64,000 nucleotides of DNA from Oncomelania hupensis (Eukaryota; Mollusca; Gastropoda; Littorinimorpha; Pomatiopsidae): assembly GCA_036898135.1 (NCBI GenBank), contig JBAHVR010000293.1:162501-226500 (forward strand), read 5' to 3'. Below the pieces are notes generated by a model. The model did not search any database. It was not told the DNA's origin and was given only the letters and a program-made list of their open reading frames with translations. Below, piece after piece: positions 53,722 to 64,000 of this stretch. A program made the translations under genes and the position numbers. Position 1 is the first letter of the stretch. Every line of letters starts with the position of its first letter.

Positions 53722-55405
53722 GTGAGGAAGAAAGCAAGTTGGCAACAACTCGAGCTTAGGCTTACACAGCGTATCTGAGACTGCGCCGAGTACCTCTCAG
53801 TAGTGTACAGGACTGCCCGTAAGTCCTTATATGTAATATTCAATTATGCATGTAGCACAGCAGAATGCATAAAATATTTAATTAATAAATAAAATAAAAT
53901 AACAATTTACTTAATTTAATTTCAAATAAATTAATTTACACCAATTACATTAATTAAATAAACTAACTAAATAAATAAATAATGAAATGAAATTAATAAA
54001 ATCAGCCAATCAAACAATCAGTCATCAGGCGAGAGTAAGGAGGAAGTAAATAAGATAAAACTCAATAGACTGAACAAAATGTTGTACACACGTGTATTTT
54101 GCTAAAAGAAAAATTAATTAATTAATTAATTAATTAATTAAAAATAAATTCAATTAAATAAACTAAAATAAATATAAAAATTAATAAAATAAAATAATAA
54201 TTAAATAACACCTACTATAAATAAATAAATAAATAAGCTTTCCTGAATACAATAACATTTCAAGACCGTGCATTAAAAAAAGTACCACAAAATTGCATTA
54301 TATTATATTATATTATATTATCAATATATTATATTATATTATATTATATTATATTATATTATATTATATTATATTATATTATATTATATTATATTATATT
54401 ATATTATATTATATTATATTATATCATATCATATCATATTATATTGTTGCATTGTGTCGTATAGAAGAAGAATGCAAACATAAATAAACAGATACATTAA
54501 TTAATATAAACAAATAAATTAAAAAAATGAATGGATGAATGAATATTTAAATGAATGAATATTTGAATGAATGAAAGTTGGAACGAATGAATCAATCAAT
54601 CAAACTTACTATCAAACTTTAGCCCGACAAACGAAGTATTAGTAAGAAGTGACCTTGCACTTGATGGCGGTCAAGGCTATTACGTGGCCACTGTACTGTA
54701 CAACGTCGCCTTCGAACTTTCATAGCACAGCGAAACGTTTTATATAATACCAACCAAGCAATGCTTGTTTTCAGTTCTCGTTACCTCGCCTATAAATAAC
54801 ATGCATGACCTCTTTAGTTATCCTGTATCAGAGACGCTGTCAGGGGTACTTTATTTATTTATTTATTTGTTTATTTATTTATTTTTTTAATTTAACTTTC
54901 TATTCACATCTGTGATATTAGACAATAAAAGGGGTACTACATAATCGATCGTTATTATTTTGAACTTAGCCTAAACATCAGATAGACAGACTTTTTTCAT
55001 TTCTGCTTATACTAGAGAACGTGTCTACAATGACCATATTGCAATGTGCATGTACGCTGAAATAATAAATGATTTATAGAAACTCGTTGCTGACCTATAC
55101 AATTTATATCTTGTAGGTATTTTATATAACAATATTTTATATAATAGAACCTATACAGACCTATTTAGCATTGTTCGCTATATTGTAAAATTAAACTCTG
55201 TCATCTTCATTTGGAACACTGAGTGATAGTTCTCCTTTCTCAAGTTTCAATTCAATTCAATTCAATATTTTAATTTCACCTCTGTTCACAACAATGTGAT
55301 TTTAGACAACAAAAAAGTATGAAAATAAAGTGAAATAATTAAATAATTTAATTTTTTTAAATGAAGTGAACTAAAAAAATAAACAAAATTATAAAGTAAA
55401 AAACA

Positions 55406-55481
<76 letters not shown>

Positions 55482-55894
55482 TCAGGAATAAATTAATTTA
55501 TTTTAATCAAAATTAACAATAACATGTCCACGTTCTTCAAAATTATAATATCTTATATAAGTCTGTTTTCATAATGACACCGGCAATGTCACATGTTTTT
55601 GTACCATATAAAATGGTTTTAGTGTCATCTTGTGCTGATAATATAATTCCCTGTTGTTTGTATAATATTGTTAAAACAGTACATTCAAACAGTAAATGAT
55701 TTAAAGAGACGATCCCTTTACATATACAATATTTTTTTCAAATACTTTGTATTCCACGAATTCAGTCGTAGTTTGTATATCAATCTTGAAATTGCTCTTG
55801 AACAACATATAATATTTACTTTAGGAATTGTCATGTAAAGGGGTCGTTCAACTAAAGAATAGTATTCAAACTGACCTATTTTCAAATCACAATT

Positions 55895-56262
<368 letters not shown>

Positions 56263-56406
56263 TCGATATATATTTCTTTGTTTGTTTGTTTGTTTGTTTG
56301 TTGTTGTTGTTGTTGTTTTTACTGTGCGTTATTTTACTTCTTACGTACGCGCGTTGAGCCCACAACATAACTGTTTGATTGTAGCGCTCTATAAATAAAA
56401 TTATTC

Positions 56407-56483
<77 letters not shown>

Positions 56484-57185
56484 TTAAAAAATAAAATCAT
56501 TTTTTGAGGAGAGGCGGACGGAAATCCTCGCCCTGTCTCAAGCTGCGGGGTGTGGGTGTTGTGTTCTCAGATCCTCCGTGTACAAAGATGTGTACACTGT
56601 ACTGTGTACACAGTGGACTCCGAGTGGACATTGAAGTGGACCGTATGGATATTTCTGCCGTGATTTGACAAAACCGAGTAAGTCCACCTAAGGTCGAAAA
56701 TGAGTTTTTTGCGCCATCAAACTTGCAAGAGAATGACGCATCTTACCTGTAAAAATCAAATCCGAACTATGTTTAGATTTGGAGATATCATAGAGTAAGT
56801 CCTTGTTAAAAAAATTTTAAGTGGGGGAATAAACTGATAAAACCAAGCAAGTCCCCTGCGATTTTGTTTCGGCGATCCTCTGGCTGATGCTCGAGTTGGC
56901 ATGATGACGTCATTTTCTACAATAACCTGACAAAGAAAAGTAAGTCCTCCCGACCAATGAGAAAGCGCCTTAAGATGAAGTGGACCAGTGAGAATTCATG
57001 TTATTGCTGATGTGCAATATTATTTTCCTGTGAAAATGATGACGAAATTTCGGTCAGCAAAGGACGTGTTCGGCTTTTTGAAAAAGAGTTTTCTTCATGT
57101 AGTATTTCCTGCCCACCATGAAGGATCCTGTAGATCTTCCGCCTACGCGGCAACTTCCACGAGCTGTGGAAATAAACAAACAAAC

Positions 57186-60100
57186 TATCCTATCCTATCC
57201 TATCCTGTCCCGTAACCCTGAGGTCGTAGGGGCACCACAGATGATCGTTTAACCAGCATACTCCATCTCTCTCTGTCCTCAGCAGCCCTGATGGCTTCGC
57301 TCAGTGACAAACCAGTCCATTCTCGAATGTTGTCCTCCCACCTCTTTTACGGTCTCCCTCTTCTTTTACCTCCTTGCACTGTGCCTTGCAGAATAGTCTT
57401 TGCAAGGCCTGATGATCTGGTGACGTGGCCATACCATCGGAGTTTCCGTTTCTTCACCACTGTGAGCAGGTCATCGTGTTGTCAAATGGCTTGTGTGATG
57501 GTCTGTCGGACTTCGTCGTTGGTGATGTGTTGGGTATAGGAAATGCCCAGAAGTCTTCTGTAGCACCTCATCTCCATGCTTTGTATTCTTCGCTGTAGAT
57601 CTGCTGTGAGGGTCCATGCTTCGCAAGCATATAGGAAGATGGAGATGACAAGGGAGCGCAGCAGTCTTACTTTGGAATGTAGAATGATGGTCCCGTCTTT
57701 CGAAATGGCTTCAACCTTGTCAGGGCAGCAGTTGTTTGTGCGATCCTGGAGAGGACTTCCTGTCGGGACCCATTGTCTGATACAATGGCTCCTAAATATT
57801 TAAAGCTATGCACTGTGTTGAGGGATTGGCCTTGGACTTTGATGTCCGTGTTGATGCCATTGGTGTTGTTGGTCATCATTTCGGTCTTCTCTGCACTTAT
57901 TTCAATTCCACAAGCTTTGGAGGTGGTGTCAAGCCTCTGTACCAGCTGTTCAAGTACTTGTTCCTCTCCAGCCAATCCATCAATGTCATCCGCAAAACGA
58001 AGATTGGAGATTGCTCTACCCCCTATGCTGACTGTGCCTTCGTGATCTGCAAGAGCATCTGACATGATGCACTCTAGGAAGATGTTGAAGGGTGTTGGAG
58101 AGAGTAGGCATCCTTGACGCACACCGATTGTTGTTCTGAACCCGTTCCCGATGGCGCTGTTGTGGAGGACTGCACTGGTAGCCTTGTCATACAGGTTTTT
58201 GATGACTTCAATAATTTTAGGTCTGATGTTGTACGCTTTCATTGTTGCCCATAGAGCTGCATGCCAGACTCGGTCAAACGTTTTCTTGAAGTCTATGAAC
58301 ACATGATGTTGGTGCTGTAGGTATTTATCACAGATTATTCTGAGGTTGAAAATCTGTTCAGTGGTACTTCGCCCTGCCCTGAATCCTGCTTGTTCTTCAG
58401 CTATGATTTGTTCAGCTTGGGGTTTCAACCTGTTGAGTAATATTTTCTGGAGGACCTTGCTGGGATGGATGATGAGGCTGATGGTGCGGTAATTTTCACA
58501 CTCCTGAAGCTTACCTTTTTTGGGAAGAGTGATGACAAGCGACTGGGCCCATGGTATAGGCCACTCTCCACTCTTCCAGATCTTGTTACAGATAATGGTG
58601 AGGGCATCAATCATCGCTTCTCCTCCTGCTTGTAGCAGTTCCGCGGGTATGTTATCCACTCCCGCTGACTTCCCTTTCTTTAGCGATTGCACTGCTGCCT
58701 CAACTTCTTCCCGGAGAATTGGGAGGATTTCTTCTTCTCTGTTCTCGGGACATGCTAGAACTGATGGGTCTCCATTTGGTGTATGGTTGTAAAGGTCAGA
58801 GCAGTACTCTGTTCATCTGTCCAAGACTTCTTGTTTTTCTGTAAGGCATATGCCAGACTTGCTTTGGATCGTGGAGACTTTGGGCTGTTTGAAACTTGTC
58901 AGCCGCTTTACAGTCTGGTAGGCCTTCTTGCTGTTGTTTTTGTTCAGACTGTTCTCTATTTCCTGGCATTGATCTTCTATCCAGTTCTCCTTTGCTGTGC
59001 GCATGCCTTTTCGGATGTCATTGTTGATTTTTCATTAGACATCAGCTCCCTGTGAGGTGTTCTTTTTCTTTCTTTTTTTAAAATCTCTCTTCGTTTATCA
59101 CACAGATCCAAAAGTTCAGGTGTGATCCACGGCTTCTTCTTTGGTCGGTGCTTGCCAAGGATCTCAGTGGCGGCATCTGTCACAGCTGAGTTGAAGGTGG
59201 TGGTCATGGTGTTGACATCTACTTCACCAGCCCCCAAAATGAGCAGTGGTGCAAATTTCCCTTCAATTGTGGCCTGAAATAGTTCTGCCACCTCCGGGTC
59301 TTGCACTTTGTCCAGGTCGAACTTCAGTCTAGTGCAGTATTTTACTCTCTTCAAGTGGAGCCGGAAAGACATCATCAAGAGATCGTGGTCACTTCCGATG
59401 TCTGCTCCTGGAAAAGTGCGTGTCCTGCCAATGTTGATGCTTGTGGGTTCGGGCACTGAATAGAATAGGCCCAACGTTTCCCGGCGTGTCGTAAGAGGCG
59501 ACTAACCTGTGTCTCCCCAGTTGTGGTGCGCATCTTGGCCAACCTTGACATTCCAGTCGCCTTGCACTATGACTATGTCCTTCTTAGGCACTTGGTCAAG
59601 GACCGCCTGTAGATTTTCATAAAAATCCTCCACTTCGCTGTCGTCATAGTCTGATGTTGGGGCATAGGTTTGGATGATGGTGATGTTGAAAGGGGCTGCT
59701 CTCAGGCGGATGGTAATGAGTCTACTGGGCGGCAACCCATGACAGTGGCTAGAATGTTCTTGTGGACCAAGAATCCAACGCCGTGTTCGTGCCTGTCATC
59801 TCTACCGCTGAAATAGAGCTTGTGGCCTTTGTCTGTCGTTGTTTCACCTAGGCCTTTCCAGCGCAGTTCGCTAATGCCTAGAACGTTCCATCGATAGTGG
59901 TCCAACTCGTGGGCCAGTTCTTCTATTTTTCCTTCCGCAGTTAGGGTCCTGACATTCCAGGTTCCTATGACGATGTTGTTTCTCGTGCGGATCTTGCTAA
60001 ATTGTCCATCAGTAGCATACTTAACACCTCCGTCCTGGTGGCCAACGGAAGGCGCGGTCCTTGAGCCGGGCGACGACCTATCCGGTATGGAATTAGTGGA

Positions 60101-60391
60101 TAGTGTCATTATGCATGTAGTGTGTCTTGGGCAAAAAAGGACCTGGCGGTGCCCAATCCTCTCCAGGCTGTTGGGCACAGCCGAAATCCAAGAATACAGT
60201 GTGGCTCGCCTTGGCCCCGAGCACGTGGTCGTTGAACATGTAGCAACGTGAGGTTCCTCGCCCTGGCCGGTGACTTCTGTGTAGAAGACTTTCGCCCAGT
60301 GATGCCGTGCTAATAACATTACCCCTGTTAGTCGCCTCTTACGACACGCCGGGAAACGTTGGGCCTATTCTATTCAGTGCCCGAACCCACA
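57186..60391 (-). mobile_element. RTE LINE, right duplicate of the rearranged copy
   Basis: Same length and same lesions as 28064-31269, including the inverted 5' end at 59443-59506, the in-frame TGA near 58813 and the RT piece at 58692-57667. The rearrangement therefore predates the duplication. Confidence 0.93.
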
Positions 60392-60398
60392 AACAAAC

Positions 60399-60572
60399 AG
60401 CAACAAATATATTACAGACACACAACAAGGGCAACAAAATACAAGACATACACGTGTTGTAAAGGCAGGAAGATCGCTACAATAGGAAACTGAAAGGAAA
60501 ATAGTTTTGTATTTTTAAAATTAAATTGGCTGCATCTAATATTATTTTGAAGGGAGAGCAAAAAAAACCATG
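60399..60572 (-). mobile_element. Family A SINE fragment, right duplicate
   Basis: Counterpart of 31277-31450. Confidence 0.75.
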
Positions 60573-60739
60573 ACTCCTGCATACCAACCCAGGAATATTA
60601 AGTGAAGAATGGCTGAAAACAATAAACAGGCACACATATACACTCACTGTAACTGCCGCACCCACATCTTACAAAACACAACTTAAGTGACTCATCTCGT
60701 CAGACTTTTTAACAAAGAAACGAAACGGCCTATGGGACT

Positions 60740-61137
60740 TACTTGGTTTGGTGAATTTTGAAAACAAGGATTTACTTAATAATAAACTGACAAAACCAAG
60801 CGGATTTGACTTACATGGTTTTGTGAATTTTTTTAACAAGGATTTAATTCAATAATAAACTGACAAAACCAAGCGGGTGACTTGCTTGGTTTTGTCATGT
60901 TCTCAACAAAGATCTATTTCAAGAATAATCTGACAAAACAAAGCAAGTCCACAAATAGTCTTAAAACATCAAATCTATCAAACATTTCTTTAACATTCAA
61001 GGTATGCACTCTTAAATCGAGGAATTGCATTATAATATGCCCTTAAACTTCCAGAAACGATCGCGTAATATAGCGCAACACAAAACGTCGATTTTCTCGA
61101 AAGTAGGTTTTGTGGACTTGCTCGGTTTTGTCAGTTC
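60740..61137. repeat. 72-bp palindromic-motif units, right duplicate
   Basis: Counterpart of 31618-32015 with the same inverted motif pair. Confidence 0.75.
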
Positions 61138-63514
61138 ACGGCAGATTTGTACAGCCACTGGACACACACTCTGTTTGGAAGGCAAACTGAGCTGACTGGA
61201 CAAACAATGGAAAATACTCCCCGTTTGGGTTTGGGTGCTAAAACACACTACTAGTGTACACAACTCGCATAATTATTTCAGAAGAATAACATTGGTAGGC
61301 TACCTTGAAAAGGTTGTGATACGATAAAACAGTTTGATGACGGGAGATACAAACCAGCCCCGAGTTGCCTAGCCAGAGCGCTACGTCACTGTTTTGGCGG
61401 AAAAATCTGCGCAACCTTATGTTCGCGGAGAGCGTTATAGAGCGCTCTGTAGTTGTCTGGAGAGGTTGTTTGTGAAGAGAAAAAAAATGGCGGCCAGAGT
61501 GGTGGGCTTTCGATTTGCGAATGACGATGTGTTCAATGGTGAAATAGCAAGGGAGGACTTTTTGTTCATTTATAGTTCTGTAAGATTTGTATACTCGTTA
61601 TATCAAAGAACGTACAGCTTCACAAAGAAGGATCATAACGCCACACCGCTATATAAAAAGTGATGACAGATGCGTTTGGCGCGCACCAAGCGGATGGTCT
61701 GAACGCTCGTTGCAAGGGACGTAATCCTCTGCTTAGCAATACGTAAACAAACCTTGCCGCAGGACTTTTTTTGAACCCTAAACATTATCCTTTTGTAGTA
61801 AAACGAACTCAAAAATGTTTTATTTATACAAGTAAATACTTTTTTTTAAAATTCACATTAATTACCAAAGCTGTTCGATTCATGATTTTATGCAGACCTA
61901 TCACACAGTAACTGACCAGCAAAAAAGTGTGACATTAAAAACAAACATGGTGCTTGCCTTTATTATAGATTCATTAGTGCGCAACCACTTGGCAACAAAC
62001 CTGTTAATTAATGCAATTATTCAGTATTACTGAATTGCTCTTGTTGTGCAGTTATTGCCTTGTTTTCTCCTTTATATGAAAGTGTGAATCTGCCTATTAA
62101 TTGAGTGCATGACTGCGTGTGTATTAATTTGTGCTGTAGGCCTACACATGCAACAGGGTTTTTTTCTTCTGAGAAAGCTCGAGTGCATTTATAACTTTTG
62201 TCTGAACTTGTTATGAAATAACTTCATAATGCATTCATGTGTAGCCTACTCAGGCCTGTATGTGTGCAACTGTATAATAGGCATATTTGCCGAGAAAAAG
62301 AAATCGCGGTGACCATTCATATAATAAGACAGGGAAAAGAAATCAGTGACCAGACAGTTAAGAAGACGGACAAGCAAGTGAAAATGAACAAAAACAGTGC
62401 ATTACTGAACTTGCATGTCATTTAATTGTATTACAATACAACATGCAAGAAATTGAAACATAGCCATGTAAAGTGCCAAAGCACAAAAACATGCCCAAAG
62501 TTAATTGATAAGAATTTAGAGAAGCAATATGAATTATTAGGAAATCTACACACACACACACACTTGATTCTGAAGAAACATTTTGATTTTAATAATTCAC
62601 ATCACTTTTAAGATTCCTACAAACTTGATATTAGTTTGTAAACTGTTTTTAATGTTTCAATTTCACATATACACGCATTCATCAAAAGGCCTTTCTTATA
62701 GAATTACTCAAGTTAAGACAGGGAGATAAACTAGAAACACTGAAGACGCAAAAAATACACAACAGTTGGAACGCAACACCAATTTACGTTTTGCTAATTT
62801 TATGGTTCTCTTCTTCCTCACATAAGATAATAGAATAATAATTAAAACGGAATTCAAAAAAACTATATTCAAGAAAACTATAAGTCTTATAGTAATAAAA
62901 TAATAAGTATTAAGTAGCTGAACTTTAATATGAATTTATCTCTCTCTGAAACAACCCCGTTCCGGTCTGACAGACAATTACGTTTATGAAAATATGAAAA
63001 CATTGTTACAAACTTAGTTTCAATAATATATTTTGAACAAGTAAATCATAAAAATATAAATATTCAAATTACCGTGTCTGTCATGAACAGAATCCAGAAT
63101 CACCCCAGTGACAAATAGAAATAGCATACACCACAATATTTTCGAGTCGCAAAGAATAGCATTCACTCTTTTTTTTCACAGTCTATCTTTCATTCCAATT
63201 TTTCTATCCTAGCCCTACTTCATCCGCATGCTTGCAACCTCCCGCAGCTTCACACATGCTGTCCGCCATGTTATCAACACTAGCCGGCTAGCAAAGCTTC
63301 ACACCCCCCGCTTGGGGGCGCAGTACTCTCGATTTTGCACGCTTTTGAGTTATGCACCTTCTTTGTGAAGCTGTACGTTCTTTGGTTATATGTTTATGTG
63401 CAATTGGTCCGACTTGGTATTTATATTTCATAGTATTGTTGTGTCTTCAGTGTGATTGAAAGTAACTTTCACTTTCAGCTCACTTCACTTTGATTGACTG
63501 TTGTGCAGTCAACG

Positions 63515-64000
63515 ACCCCCGTGGGGGTGCCGGGGGTTTCAGTATAAATAGTACCCCCACTTTCTGGAAATTTAGTGCTTTAAATTCCCACTGTCGCTGT
63601 CTTTCTCATTTGCTCTTTCTCATTCCTGCTCTGTTCTATCAATCTACTATACTATCGTCTTCTTCTTCGCTAGACCAGTCACCTACCCTTTTTCTTGAAA
63701 ACTCTTCCGGGACAAAACTCCTGATTTGTATGAGAGGTCTGTTAGATCAGCTTGGAAATATTGGACGCTTTCTGCCAGGTGGTCACTGGGGCTTCCTATG
63801 ATGTTATTATTTGGCAATGTAGGCATTTTATATGTATGTGTTTTGTTAATATTTTATAATGATTATATTCTATTTTGTTTTTGTAAACGGGAGTTCGATA
63901 AATTAGAGTATAGCCTCATCGTCCCCTGTGTGGGATGTCTTTATTGTAAAGTGACCGGCTGGTGGAGTGCCTTCAGTGTTGCCACTAGGGTTGTTTCGGC
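63515..64000 (+). repeat. TATA-bearing dispersed repeat, copy 4 (cut by window end)
   Basis: Right duplicate of 34395-34880; identical by eye. Confidence 0.9.

Overview
This is eukaryotic, repeat-dominated DNA with no convincing host protein-coding gene. The evidence is spliced transposase exons, retrotransposons of several classes, tRNA- and 5S-derived SINEs, TTAGGG-type telomere-like repeats and dozens of long trinucleotide microsatellites. The repeat content (RTE/BovB-like LINE, conserved-core SINEs, tRNA/5S chimeric SINEs, a Gmr1-like gypsy element) suggests an aquatic invertebrate, probably a lophotrochozoan such as a mollusc. That host call is inference from repeat style, not from a marker gene.

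Layout. 0-6 kb: SINE copies, a TATA-bearing dispersed repeat, a foldback element with 105-bp arms, and (TTC)n, (TAC)n and (AAT)n tracts. 6.2-9.5 kb: a nearly intact RTE-type LINE interrupted by one in-frame stop. 9.6-13.8 kb: microsatellites, LINE 3' fragments, and two tandem MITE-like units with TTAGGG cores. 13.8-22.1 kb: a full-length, very young Ty3/gypsy element on the minus strand whose two 1,565-bp LTRs differ at one base by eye. It has a single 1,525-residue gag-pol in which integrase precedes reverse transcriptase. 22-24.6 kb: GA-rich DNA and a SINE. 24.65-34.9 kb: a block present again at 53.7-64.0 kb (running off the window), carrying a degraded LINE whose endonuclease region is interrupted by an inverted copy of its own 5' end. 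35.9-39.0 kb: a pogo/Tigger-type DNA transposon with three exons, a coding minisatellite and a C-terminal OTU-like domain. 39-53.7 kb: four tRNA/5S SINE copies in all across the window (three of them here plus one at 39.1 kb), a solo LTR with a clean 5-bp target duplication, and large compound microsatellites.

How the pieces relate. Insertions are heavily nested. The gypsy element sits in a (GATA)n tract, LINE 3' fragments sit in (ATT)n, (GATA)n and (CTA)n tracts, and the solo LTR sits next to a SINE-like 3' end. Many (ATT)n/(AAT)n tracts begin exactly at SINE 3' ends. The most unusual items are the gag-PR-INT-RT-RH gypsy element, the pogo transposase with an OTU-like tail, the inverted-5'-end LINE, and the >99.9% identical 10-kb direct duplication, whose copies differ almost only in microsatellite length.
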